A stretch of DNA of 64,000 nucleotides from Branchipolynoe longqiensis (taxonomy: Eukaryota; Annelida; Polychaeta; Phyllodocida; Polynoidae). The position numbers and the translations under genes were made by a program. The first letter of the stretch is position 1; each line of letters starts with the position of its first letter. The stretch is taken from positions 101,354,483-101,418,482 of the forward strand of contig CM059190.1 in assembly GCA_030323885.1 (NCBI GenBank), in the 5' to 3' direction. This document shows, piece after piece, positions 10,468 through 21,640 of the stretch. The notes beneath the pieces are model-generated. The model was given only the letters and a program-made list of their open reading frames with translations. It made no database searches and had not been told where the DNA came from.

Positions 10468-10477
10468 AATAAATAAA
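10468..10477 (+). promoter_or_regulatory. SUPV3L1: Overlapping poly(A) signals for SUPV3L1
   Basis: Two overlapping AATAAA hexamers (10468-10473 and 10472-10477) lie about 90 bp after the SUPV3L1 stop, giving a short 3' UTR. No cDNA is available to fix the cleavage site. Confidence 0.6.
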
Positions 10478-10588
10478 CTAACTGTCGAAGATAAATAAGT
10501 CTTACTTTTGTTGTATTTATGATTATTGTTGATTGGCATTTGGTTTCTTGTTTTGTCAGGGATGAAAAACTTCCACGATGTTTTATTA

Positions 10589-11153
10589 TTAATGGGGCTG
10601 ACATATTATGACGCATCGCGCAAACGTACGTCGACGTATGTGATTTTTGGGCGCTACATCGGGATACGTCGTAATGCGTTACGCAGTCGTTATGCGTACG
10701 TTGAGGTATGTCGATGCTCGTTAGGGGGTCGCGAAAGTTTTGTGCATGCACAAAACTTTTGACGTACAACAATGTATGGGTGTTACGTTGGTCGTATGTT
10801 ATGTGTACGTTAGACGTATGTTGTTCACTATGTTGACCTACTTTAATGGCAATGGAAACGTGCAGTCCGCGTACTGACAACATATGGATAACGTACGTCT
10901 AACACATGTTTTGCGTTTCTCCACCGTATCTTGACGTATGAGGCATAGTTCTGGCGATCGAATAACATATATAATGTTCACTGGCAGTGTAATTCGAGCA
11001 TTTTTCACCGGGAGGCATGTTGGCCATATGCTATGTATACGCCCAACTTTGCCCCCCGTACCGAAAAGTTTGACGCATGTGAAATTAAAAAAGTGATTTT
11101 ACGCGTTGGCCACACACTTGCAAGATGCGTCGTAATGTGACAGGGCCTTTACC
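10589..11153. mobile_element. Foldback DNA element of CGTA-rich words, GGGGCTGTCACA-type ends
   Basis: Inverted ends of ~28 bp: left ggggctgacatattatgacg, right cgtcgtaatgtgacagggcc. The left end abuts TTAA. The interior is almost entirely degenerate acgtacg/cgtatg words with no coding potential. It lies ~110 bp past the SUPV3L1 poly(A) signals. Relatives with other word sets are at 30505-30800, 39205-39850 and 42315-42780. Confidence 0.65.
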
Positions 11154-11195
11154 GATTAACGTTCAACACATTGTGAATGTCAATGAATATGGATA

Positions 11196-11546
11196 TGTAG
11201 TCGTCTGTACATGAGCTCCACTACCACACGGTGGCGGCAGGCACTACGCCGCACACCTACGCAGTTACATTGAACTGCGCTAGGTGGTGGCACACCAGCC
11301 ACCGGGCAGGGCCCCAACTGGGCTGTCCTCTACTGCGTGTGGCTAGCACCCACCCCCACCCACCTGTAGAGGCGATGTGGGACCTAGCGAATTAGGGGGC
11401 GGGTCACTTGACTGTTGGCGCCGCGGAGAGCGGATAGGTTTGGTAATAAACCAGTGGGGGCGTACTGTCTCTAAATCTTGGCATTCTTCCGTGTGTGCAT
11501 GGATGAGTGAAAGACCATGGAACAGTGGACATCGTGGTCTACTACA
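11196..11546 (+). mobile_element. LTR of an LTR retrotransposon (5' LTR of a fragment)
   Basis: Starts TGTAGTCGTCTG and ends ACTACA. AATAAA is at 11445-11450, followed by a T-rich ccgtgtg segment. It is clearly homologous along its length to 25976-26308. The sequence directly downstream (ttggtgactacattggacc, 11547 on) looks like a primer-binding/leader region, so this is the 5' LTR of an element whose interior is mostly missing. Superfamily not determined. Confidence 0.7.
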
Positions 11547-11690
11547 TTGGTGACTACATTGGACCTTTCCAGCTTCAGCATCGAGGACAGGCTGCATGGG
11601 CTACCCGCCGACTTGGTGTCCGATTCCGCTTCAGCGTATCGGGCACTACTGAGCCGGGCGGCCAGTGCACCCACCGATGCAGATTGATTG
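11547..11690 (+). mobile_element. LTR retrotransposon 5' internal leader, truncated
   Basis: Follows the LTR and ends abruptly where a dispersed repeat (gattgattgattgg then ttacgccgtgtcggcagca, 11685-11742) begins. No gag reading frame of useful length is seen. Confidence 0.5.
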
Positions 11691-11742
11691 ATTGGTGGTT
11701 TCTTTACGCCGTGTCGGCAGCATAGGCCATATTCACGGCGCG

Positions 11743-12389
11743 CCGATGCAGAGGGTGAGGCTCAGATGACAAGCGGCAGTAAGGTGAAGGATGACTAACT
11801 GCATACGCAGTTGGACGACGCCCACCCCTGTCCGAGGGAGTCTGGGGGTCACGTAGGGGTAATTAAAAATCAGCACTCCTGGCGGTTTTTGTTTGCCCCC
11901 CTTAAGGGGATAGGCACCGCTATGTATATATATTTAAATAATATAAAAATATATACTAAATTAAATTGTGCTAAGTCGCTATTTACATTAATAACCATGA
12001 TGTGAATTAGCATTTCGTACTGCCCACTGTTAGTGCGTACTATATATATTATTGGCAGTACAATTGTTGATATAGTATGTTGTGGTGTCTCCCGATTGGA
12101 GGGGCTAGTTACTTGTGTTCTGCCTGTAATGGAGTAAGGGTCAAAATGAATTTTTTTAAATATAATTATTATTCCTCAAGGACAGGCTGCATGCCTGTCT
12201 TCCTTTTTCCACACCTTTTAGGAAACATATTCTCAAAATTAATCCAGTGGATCAAGGTTGACGATGGTGTGAGAGTTGAAAGGGTTGGCACTTATAAATA
12301 TTATACACTACATTATCATTTTCAGTGCCTCCCTGACTTATAATAAGCTGCAATTCTTTGTTTATTACTATTTAAAGTAAGCACTTCTG
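11743..12389. other. No gene recognised
   Basis: AT-rich sequence. The words gaggacaggctgcatg (12179) echo 11581-11597 of the retrotransposon leader, suggesting more of the same element, badly decayed. Confidence 0.4.
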
Positions 12390-13115
12390 GCAGTTCACGA
12401 TTGACAGCATGTGTATCGACTCCTGCCGTATAGCAATTGGGGATGCACAGGGTGTAATTTGGCCTTAGGAGGAGGGGTTCTTGCTGGGACCCTTAACCTC
12501 CTACTGGATGTATTACATACCAACGTATCTGCGAGACTCTCTTAATTGTTATAAGTAACACTGCCCTTCTACTTTCATGCACTCTACACCGGAGCGGGTT
12601 GCCGAGCGTGGCGGATCCTGGGTGTGTCTGTGTGGCGTGTCTGTGGTGTAATACCGTCTGTGATCTACTGGCCAGGCGACGCGGACAAACAGGAGGATGG
12701 ATTAAGGGAGCTCGAAGAGGACCCGCTCTGCGCAGAAGGAGGAGCACCCCGCAGCCGGTTCTCCTGATGTGGGAGGCGGCAGGGGTGGGCTGAGCAGCTC
12801 TTGCTTCCTCCTGTTGAGGGAGTTCCACTTGTGGGGTATGAACAATTCTCCTCTCTCCCAGCAAAAAACATTCTATCACACACATTACATAGAAGCTGGG
12901 AGAGGTCGCTTAGGACAAGACATTTAAAGCTCCTTTCTTCACCTATCGATTGTTGTTCTTGCAGCTAGCTAGCTACTTCTTGCTTAAATCATACACAGAT
13001 CTAGGCATAGCGCATATGGATACAAAGATGTTTGTAAGGCTTCTCTCCCTTTCGAGTTTGATCTCATGTTGCCTTCTATCATTTTCGATTCTCATCGGTT
13101 TGTGGTCTACTACAG
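12390..13115 (+). mobile_element. LTR retrotransposon 3' internal region, copy A (LTR missing)
   Basis: Matches 25243-25955 over ~700 bp: the same blocks ctttcatgcactct, tgatctactggccaggcgac, gagggagttccacttgtggg and cttctctccctttc occur in the same order. Stops and frameshifts interrupt it. It ends near catcggtttgtgg, just where copy B continues into its polypurine tract and LTR. Confidence 0.65.
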
Positions 13116-13125
13116 ATATATAGTA

Positions 13126-13433
13126 TAGTTAGACGAATCTTACCTTGGTACAGATGATGGATAACTCTTGTTTTCCCGAGGTACAGGCCTCGGGTAGTCG
13201 TGGACTAGGGAGAAGGTAGCAACATCCGGTACAGCAATCTTCACCTAATTATTCAGGATAAAAATTAGCTTAATGATTGGAATTCCTCATGTTTTCTTTT
13301 TGGCACAAGCAAAACGTAATAGTCATGGCAGTGTGTTATGGGCAGGCCCTAGTCCATGACTACCCGAGGCTTGTACCTCGGGAAAACAAGAGTTATCCAT
13401 CATCTGTACCAAGGTAAGATTCGTCTAACTATA
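13126..13433. repeat. Inverted repeat, ~85-bp arms around a ~135-bp loop
   Basis: Left arm 13126-13210 (tatagttagacgaatcttac...) is repeated in reverse complement at 13345-13433 with few mismatches. The arms contain the small palindrome cccgaggtacaggcctcggg. A third relative (acctcggtactaagcctcgg) starts at 13441. It lies ~150 bp beyond the 3' end of a tyrosine-recombinase pseudogene, as expected for terminal or internal complementary repeats of DIRS-type elements. A simple foldback MITE is the alternative. Confidence 0.7.
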
Positions 13434-13578
13434 CTATTTTACCTCGGTACTAAGCCTCGGCTACTCGAGGCCGACGGAGAGATTTACGTAGCCTCATTTT
13501 TATCCTCAACCGTCTAACAACATAATAATGTATCAGTTAGAAAACATAACTTAAGCTGTTCAGACTCACACAACCTTC

Positions 13579-14496
13579 TTAGTTGGTGAGTAGTCGGGTG
13601 GCAACCCCGCTTGTCTTCTCTAGTCGTTTGTTGTAATGTTTTGCAAACGACTTCGCCGTCTTCTAGTCGGCGTGTGATAGGATCCTCTTTACTGAGATCC
13701 CCAAATGTCTTGCCTTCGAGGCCATAGCCCCTCGCGTAGAGTGCGAAGCATAGCGTTGAGTATCGACGCCAGCTGCCTTGAGCACATTAATCGTCCATCT
13801 GGTGAGCGTGTCTCTGGAGATAGCCTTATGCGGCTTTATGAAACTTACCATAAACTGTCTGGAATTACGTATTCCTTTTGTCTTGGATATATAAGCCCTA
13901 ATGGCTGACACAACCCACATTTTCCTGTCATGTGGAAAACTATTTAAATGAATCGAGGAGAGGGGATCTCCTGTACTGTTTGATTTTAATAAGGTGTCCA
14001 AATCAAACGTGGCCTCCTTGTCATCAATGTCTAGGCCAGTAAGGAAAAAGGGGCAACCCATGCTTGGGCCCTATGACCGGTTACCAAAAGTAACAATACA
14101 GCTAATTTGTAGCCTAGCTGTTTAATCGATAAAAGTCTATAACTAGACCATTTTTGGAAAAAACTTAAATACCCCTGAGACCTCCCAAAACCTATTAAAC
14201 TATAGTTTCGGAGGGTTTCTTTCATATACTGATCTCATGAAACACTGACGAACTTCGTGTTTCCCAATTATTTCTCTGTCAATCCTTGGTAAGATGACCG
14301 ACAGAGCTCATCGAGCTGCATTAATGGCTCCATAACCTAATCCATCACCCTGCATCATTCGTAAGAGGCAGAGTACCTCGGAAATGGAAGGTTCCATTGG
14401 CTTAACTTTATGTATTTGACAAAAAATGCCACATTTTTGGATGGAATAACAATTATTTATGTAACTTGTTATTCTTTCTTGATTCAAACAAATCAA
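13579..14496 (-). pseudogene. Tyrosine recombinase of a DIRS-like (YR) retrotransposon, decayed
   Basis: Read on the minus strand in three frame segments. 14496-14308 resembles the SAM-like N-terminal domain (EPSISEVLCLLRMMQGDGLG, YGAINAAR). 14190-14040 holds the first catalytic arginine in LLVTGHRAQ. 14061-13663 gives PHKAISRDTLTRW and the H-x-x-R box in ASHSTRGAMASKA. After a TAG in place of the usual Trp (SHAD-stop-KTAKSF) the catalytic tyrosine appears in FAKHY, with TAA at 13581-13579. At least two frameshifts and three nonsense codons make it non-functional. No reverse transcriptase remnant was found nearby. The family catalyses circular-intermediate integration of YR retroelements. Confidence 0.8.
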
Positions 14497-15018
14497 TTTG
14501 TTGAACCAATATCATCATTTAATGATCAGTACAAATGATCGTGCTGAGTAACTTTATCTATCCAAACTGTCGTAAATATATGTTCCGAAAAGAAATGCCA
14601 GAAGGAGTGTTTTTAAAACACATCTCCGCGAATCATCAATGCTTTAAAATTATCCGTCTGCGTGTAGGAAAAGTATAAAATCCTTGGCTCCTCTAATACT
14701 TCCAACCATGGCTGCATGTCCCCATCATGGACTATCAAAGCCCTTCTTGCTACTCTGCCGATTAGGCTGAATATTTAGGAAAATATATTAAAAATTTAAT
14801 TTCCCCAATCAAAGAGAAAACATCCACTTGCCAAAAATATAGACTGTGGATACCATGAAACCAATTTTATAATATGTTATTAATTCATGATGCCAACAAA
14901 ATTATCTGTGGCTTTCCCAATTCCAAATTAATTTCACTCACTTATTATATGGGTTGGACACTGTCCCTCCCATGTTGCGAATGTAAGCCATTGGTGTAGT
15001 ACTATCTGTCAACATTTA
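14497..15018. other. No gene recognised
   Basis: AT-rich sequence upstream (in minus-strand sense) of the recombinase pseudogene. It may be more of the same element but has no readable domain. Confidence 0.35.
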
Positions 15019-15110
15019 CATCGGAGCGTGCAAAAACACGTCCGATGGGTCTGGGTCCGAACGCCCGACCGACTATCGTTGCTAGGATAGTCACAATCGA
15101 CGTATCCAAG
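15019..15110. repeat. Hairpin block, copy 1 (repeated at 25155)
   Basis: 15019-15047 is a near-perfect hairpin (CATCGGAGCGTG, 6-nt loop, CACGTCCGATG), followed by ggtctgggtccga. The same hairpin and flank recur in the same orientation at 25155-25210. Confidence 0.65.
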
Positions 15111-15137
15111 CAACGCTTTACAGCAGGGAACCCTGCC

Positions 15138-15222
15138 TCGCAAAATGCGCGCCTGCGCAAAATGCGCGCCTGTGCAAAATGCGCGCCCGCGCAAAATGCG
15201 CGCCTGCGCAAAATGAGGTCGA
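15138..15222. repeat. CpG-rich ~15-bp minisatellite, five units
   Basis: Unit gcaaaatgcgcgcctgc repeated about five times. It is strongly CpG-rich inside an AT-rich region. Confidence 0.8.
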
Positions 15223-16537
15223 GCAGTCTCGCCCACTTCACAGCCTCCCCAGACGAACAACAGGAACTGATGTTCGTCTAAGAAAGGAAAAGTGGGAGAG
15301 ACTACCAGGGTTCGCAGCTGTAGCAGTAAATAATAAGCGTAATCGCGACCCCGCTTGATCCACGACCATATGGCGTGGAATGCGAGGCCCCGCATACTTC
15401 CTTCTCGTTGTGTAATTTTTTCGATTTGAGACAAGCCAGCTCTCTGGTCAACAATTTCAGTATTTCACAAGAAATATGTTTGTACTTAAATTCCTTCAAA
15501 AACAGTTTTGAATCATTACTTGATCAAATTGAAACTACCAGAATCGACCTTCAATTCTGGTACCGGCCCAACTAAAAATACTGACCCTGTCATAGCTGAA
15601 TACCCTGCCAGTCAGTCTGGCAATGAAAGAAACTCCACTATTCAATCGTCATCTGTACAATTGCACACCATCCAATATCACAACCCTTTATCACACACTC
15701 CACCATTTTGACACTTGTGACCACACATGTACTACTAACCCCTGGAAGAAAATTCCCTAGCCCAGTTCCCGCGATGAAAGCTAGCTCAATATTTCTCCTC
15801 TACCAGTAGCCTATACCATAAACTCATTACAGCCTCAAAAGTACTCTGGCCGGCGTTACCATAGTAATATCCCTATGTCAAGTCTGTATCACACCGTACG
15901 CTAAAAGTGAAGGGTATTTGGAATTCGCTACAGACGACGTTACCCTAAATGTATACAGCTCCAATGACAGGGTCCCCTTTTTCTCTAAAAAATTTGCACC
16001 TTGACTACTAGACAATGACTACTATACAATGACTACATTGTAACCAAAGCCGGAAATTCCCGAAGGAAGTCCGCTTTTGGTTCACACAAAAACAATCTAC
16101 GGTGCTATTCAAGCGCAAACTCAACCATTGGTAATTTACACTTCAACCAAAGCCGGAAATCCCTGAAGGAACTCCGCTTTTGGGTGACAGAAAAACAATT
16201 TACGGCGCCACCGAAGGGCGCACCAGACCATTGTTTTTTTTTTTTTTAGGGAAGTGCTCCATTAGGTAATTTAAGTACAATTTTCGCCTCTGAGGGAGAT
16301 CAAATAAGGGCGACATTTAATGTTTGTCGGGTCAAACCCAATGAAGGCCAAAACATGTACCGACGCGCACGGTCGTGCGAGACAAAACTGTACCCAAAGT
16401 AAATGCAAGCATAAGTAAATGTGTGCATTTGTCAGTTTGCCCACAGCCTGATTCGCAAAAGTTGTACTTTCTCGCCAATATGCGCACGCGCATATATTTC
16501 TTCTTGTAGCAATGGGATAATACTGGAGGGACACATT
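15223..16537. other. No gene; two copies of a short palindromic block
   Basis: 16042-16082 and 16145-16183 carry the same block (accaaagccggaaat ... ccgcttttgg) whose ends are inverted (accaaa/tttggt). A T11 run is near 16235. The rest is unrecognised. Confidence 0.45.
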
Positions 16538-16943
16538 ACTGGTTTGATGGCCGGTGGGCCCCGCATATATAAAAATACTCCTCACCGGATTACTATTGGG
16601 CACCGCATCCAATTAATGATACTCCCGACCGTAGCGGCTTTAGGCATCGTATGCCGGCAGTCTCCCTTAGATTGGGCCCCGAATGCCGACACACTCCTTA
16701 CCAGGTAATGTCTCTACTCGCAGTGTGTTCCCTTATTTGCACCGTCACATTATCTAGTCTGATCTACATCACTGGTTTGATGGCCGGTGGACCCCGTATA
16801 TATAAAAATACTCCTCACCGGATTACTATTGGGCACCGCATCCAATTAATGATACTCCCGACCGTAGCGTCTTTAGGCATCGTATGCCGGCACACTCCCT
16901 TAGATTGGGCCCCGCATGCCGACACACTCCTTACCAGGCAATG
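16538..16943 (+). repeat. ~173-bp direct duplication with a TATA-like motif
   Basis: 16538-16710 and 16771-16943 are ~95% alike, separated by 60 bp. Each has tatataaaaatactcctcac ~25 bp from its start, resembling a duplicated core promoter such as a retroelement U3. No ORF follows within 700 bp. Confidence 0.7.
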
Positions 16944-17104
16944 TTTGTCAGCGAGTTTTGCGCCACTGCGCATATACCCGTTTCTTCCATATGTGATACA
17001 TTCGGCTTGGCGAGCCACTAAATGCGAATCCAAGCAGCGATCCTGCGTGCCTTCTGCATCGACAGGTCGAGGCCGGAGTTTCTTACTCTCTGAGCTCTGT
17101 GTGG

Positions 17105-17215
17105 TATGTGTTTTGGTGGTGTAGGTGTATGGTGTGTGTCTGTGGTGTGGGTGTAGGTGTGTGGTGTGGGTGTAGATGTATGGTGGGGGGTTTAGGTGTG
17201 TGGTTTGGGTGTCAG
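17105..17215. repeat. (GTGTGG)n-like microsatellite
   Basis: Degenerate tgtggtgtgggtgtaggtgt repeats. Confidence 0.7.
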
Positions 17216-19690
17216 GGGTACCAACCAAAGCATTACAGAGACCGGCATTGATTATCAAAGATTTTAAATACAGATTTATCGCACAGATCAAGCCCCCGGG
17301 ATCTCAATGGGGGTGTGTGCCGTCATATCAATGAACCACTGTTACATAAAATGTACCATGGCAAAGCACAAAAGCCTGCATATACGCGTACATCACATAA
17401 AATGAAAGCTGAATCTGTTAAACATAATATAGCTATCTAATACGTGGTAAGAGTTACTATCCTTTAATTTACATATAAATTTTAATTCTCAGACTACAGA
17501 GATAGAAATTTAATAATATACAATATACTTAATAAACGGCACCGTGTAACCTTACTGATGGTCTGTATAATAATTTAACATGTGCTAACTAGTAATAGGA
17601 CTGATGTCCTTTAAGTAAATATTTCGTCCTAGTGACAAGAATAACAATCCAAAACACGATGATTTCTCAGGATGGCCGATAATAATGAGGGGCACACGCC
17701 TAGTAGCGGCAATGGCTATCGCCGACGCACCACACTACCAGAAAAAAATTGAAATAGCTAATGCGGGTATCCAAAATTGGGTCCTAGTGTGGCCAGGGGT
17801 ACCGGGCACACACTCTGAGGGGACACCCGCCCACTCACTCGGTTGTAAACTGATAGCGAATATACGATTGTTACACTAATCTGACCAAATACGGGGTCAA
17901 TCCCGAGCCGTGAACGTTCCGGCCGTGGGAGTAGATATTTAAATATACAAATACTTCAGCACAGTTAAGTTGTTAGCAATACAGACTTTAGGAAATGCGA
18001 ACACACGAGGCCTCGTAGAGGTCTCGCATGGATGAAATATAGCGACAATGCTAAAGTATCACATCAATGTTACTTTCTAGCGAAATTTGTTCTATAATAA
18101 TCTGCAAAATTTGTTCTATAATAGAATTTGGAATAATCCCTACCCTTGCACACGACCAAACAGGACACCTTAATACTCTACTTGTACCCCTAATTTATAT
18201 GCATCCTTGTTAACATCTAAGCTTGTGTAGGTACCTGTTCCTTCATTTACTAAACATTTTGAAATACCTCTAGCCACGTGGGTAGTTATACAGTAGCTCC
18301 TCTAGATGGTTCAATTTTGATGTTTAACCTTATAGATATTTATCTTCACAATCACCATAACAAAAATTCATATAGTAACACTGGTAGTTACTTACACAAC
18401 TTTAAATGGTTCACTTTTTATGTTCAACTTTATAGAATGTTTATAGTACTTGGATAATACAATTTAAACATATTTACACCTATACACACTTTGGTCTAGT
18501 GGTCGGGTATGAAGGGGATTTAATGTTTACATGGGAAAACCGTTACAAATACTTTACCTGTAATAGAATTTGGAATAATCCCTACCCTTCCACATGACCA
18601 AACAATTCATATTAACATTTCACTCTTATCCCTAATGTACATGTATGATTAACTAGTGGTTATCCCCAGAGATCACGGCTAGTTACTTCTACAATTTTAA
18701 ATGGTTTAAATTTCTGTTTAATTTGATTGAATGTGTATGTCTATTTCCCCATAAATTAGTTTTAGGCCTATATTCTAGAAAATTTTGAAAACCAAGCTGG
18801 TGCCCTCAGAGAGAAGAACCAGATTCAGTAAATGATTGTTAAGCTTCATAGTTTAGAGACATACATATTCAATGCTCATTGTGAACCAGTTTAACCGTGA
18901 AGAATATATTCACCAGTTCAACCATGAAGAAAATTCCCTCCGGGTGTATCTAAAATAAATTTGCTGTCTAATCCCCTGGCAGTAGTTGGACCCACCGTTA
19001 ACCAACTTATTTCCCCAACAACATGGGGAGCCACAATTAACACATAATACAAACATAACACCTATATCCACCATTTAATAATTTAGTCAAGTGGTTGGTT
19101 ATGAAGAGGTGTCTACATTTACCTTAATAAAACAGTTAGAAATGTTCTAGTTTACACAGATAACATTTTGAACATTCCTGTGTCCTCCTAGATGACCAAA
19201 TATAAACATTTGCTATATGTTAGTGCCAGTTTTTTATATTTACTATAATAGGTGTACCAACCACAGGCTGTTTCCCTCTGGAAGAAAGCAGCCCAGGGAA
19301 AATTGCTATTATTTTTATAATTAAACAAATTGTAGAATGTTCACATATGTTTACTCTGGTTAGTTTTATTTGTATTTAAATTTAAGTTTAGGGTTAATAT
19401 GTTCCAATTTGATTTGGCCCCATCCCCCTGTGTACCAGTTTAACCGTGAAGGCTTACAAGGATTCTGTGGTGTATTTTACTTTTCTCTACCAACATGTAT
19501 GATGTAATTATATGTTTGCAAGGGTTTTTGACCTATAATTCTAAATCTGTTTTTACCACAATGCCTAGATTAGTGCTTAGGCTCACAAGGGTGTTGTGGT
19601 ATATTTTCAATTGGTTTTACCAACATGTAAGGTTTTAATTAAATGTTTACTTAGAAATCACCCCAAAATCAATAGGTTACAATACTCAAT
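17216..19690. other. AT-rich non-coding block with degenerate ~450-bp units
   Basis: Words such as gaatttggaataatccctac (18123 and 18564, ~440 bp apart) and agtttaaccgtgaa recur, indicating two to three old tandem units. No ORF has recognisable similarity. Confidence 0.45.
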
Positions 19691-19939
19691 ATAAAAGGTG
19701 CTCAAAAGAAACGCCAGCGGCCTAACTGATTCCCTGCTCTACAACCAATATACCAATTACACCACATACAATATTACAAACTATATACAAATCAAGGTGT
19801 ATTTTTAATGTGGTGGTGTGTGTTTTTACAAGATAAGAATATAAGTGTATCATTTAAATAGACCCCGCATATTGTATAGCCCCGTGAACCCATCCCCGTA
19901 AATAGAATATTCCCAAAACAATACCTAATGTGATGCCCT

Positions 19940-20515
19940 CGTCCGGATTCTGTGGGTGGCCGCTGCTCGTCCTGCGAATCCAACTGTCACTGCTGGCTGG
20001 ACTCGTTAATTTGCGGGTGGCCGTTGGTCGCCCCGCGAATCCAGCTCGTATCCAGCTCGTAGTGTAGGCTGGATCGGCTAACCGCGGGTGGTTGCTGCTC
20101 GTCCCACAAATCCAGCTCGTAATTTAGTCTGGATCAGTTAACCGCGGGTGGTTGTTGCTCACCCCGCAAATCCAGCTCGTAATTTAGGCTGGATCGGTTA
20201 ACCGCGGGTGGTTGCTGCTCGCCCCGCAAATCCAGCTTGTAGTGTAGGCTGGATCGGTTAACCGCGGGTGGTTGCTGCTCACCCTGCAAATCCAGCTCAT
20301 AGTGTATGCTGGATCGGTTAACCGTGGGTGGTTGCTGCTCACCCCGCAAATCCAGCTCGTAGTGTATGCTGGATGGGTTAACCGCGGGTGGTTGATGCTC
20401 ACCCCGCAAATCCAGCTCGTAGTGTATGCTGGATCGGTTAACCGCGGGTGGCCAATGCGAATCCCACGAATCCAGCTCTCACTGCCGGCTGGACTCGTCA
20501 ACCATGGGTGGCCGC
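19940..20515. repeat. 60-bp minisatellite, about nine units
   Basis: Unit core taaccgcgggtggttgctgc + tcgccccgcaaatccagctc. Edge units are diverged and central units are nearly identical. The 60-bp period is a multiple of three and creates spurious ORFs on both strands. Confidence 0.9.
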
Positions 20516-21640
20516 CACAAATCCCTATCTTCTCGTCCTGTCATCGAGCGGTTGATATGGTGTGTGCGTCTAAATGTTGTGTGTATGAAATATAAATAGG
20601 TTTACATTAATTAGAGTTTATATTATTATATTTATTCAGCAATACAAAGCATGAGTTCACTGGCCTAATACAAGCACATAAATGAATTGAGCAGAGAATC
20701 AGGTTACCTAGAGCATTTTAGAGGATATTTTAGATATATAATAGTTTACTTTACCCCATTACATTATTATAGAAATTCAACCACGCACCCCAGATAAGCG
20801 AAAATTCGACGGATGGACTATCGCCCTATGTAATCAGTGGTGGTTGGAAATATAATAATTTACTTTACACGCATTACTATACAGTGACAGATGCATACTT
20901 GATATGAGTTGAACTGAGAATCATGACAGAAAGAACACAAGATTTTAGAATATAAATGCACCCATTTTACATATAGTCATTACAGTGACATACACACAGT
21001 TACATACATATATATATCATGCTGTGTATATGAAACCAATGGTGATCATGACAGCTATTGGTGGTACAGCTATGCCTATGGTAGGCAGTTAATGCACAAT
21101 TGTCTTTGTATTATAACTTTGGTGGGGCATATTTCTGGGTTCCTTGTATAATGTTACTTTTCAATTTAAATGTCTAGCACAGTAGAAGGCATATAATATA
21201 TGATTTTAATAAAGAAGTAGTGAAATACACCCAAAATGTATATGCTTAAATAAATACAAGTTAACAGTAATTGTGGAACTAAAAGTAACATTAACCTATA
21301 ATATTTAAATTTTGTGAATAAACACAAAACAAATAACAGTAGCAAACAGCAGTATTTAATAGTACATTAAAATTACTTTATATGAGTTGAGCATAGATTC
21401 AGGTTATTTAGAGCAATTACCATTTCTTAGATATATAATAGTCATACAATCACACAACTCATTTGAACAGAGAATAAGTTACTTAGAGCACTTTTAGCTG
21501 AAATTTTAGATATATAATATGAACATTGCAATACAGATAATACATGAGTTCAATCAATAAATAGTAAGCTAACATTCTACATGTATCTATATTGAAATAA
21601 ATATGCAAAAGTCAACAGTAATTTTGGAATTAAAATTAAC
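20516..21640. other. AT-rich non-coding sequence
   Basis: Short recurring words (gagcagagaatcaggtta, ttttagatatataata) suggest decayed tandem units. No gene is seen. Confidence 0.4.

Noticed and set aside
10317..10883. 188-codon minus-strand ORF after SUPV3L1
   Set aside because: Crosses the 3' UTR and the CGTA-word foldback element; no domain, composition follows the repeats.
20134..20595. Overlapping 91-107-codon ORFs with a 20-residue repeat on both strands
   Set aside because: Products of the 60-bp minisatellite period, which is divisible by three.
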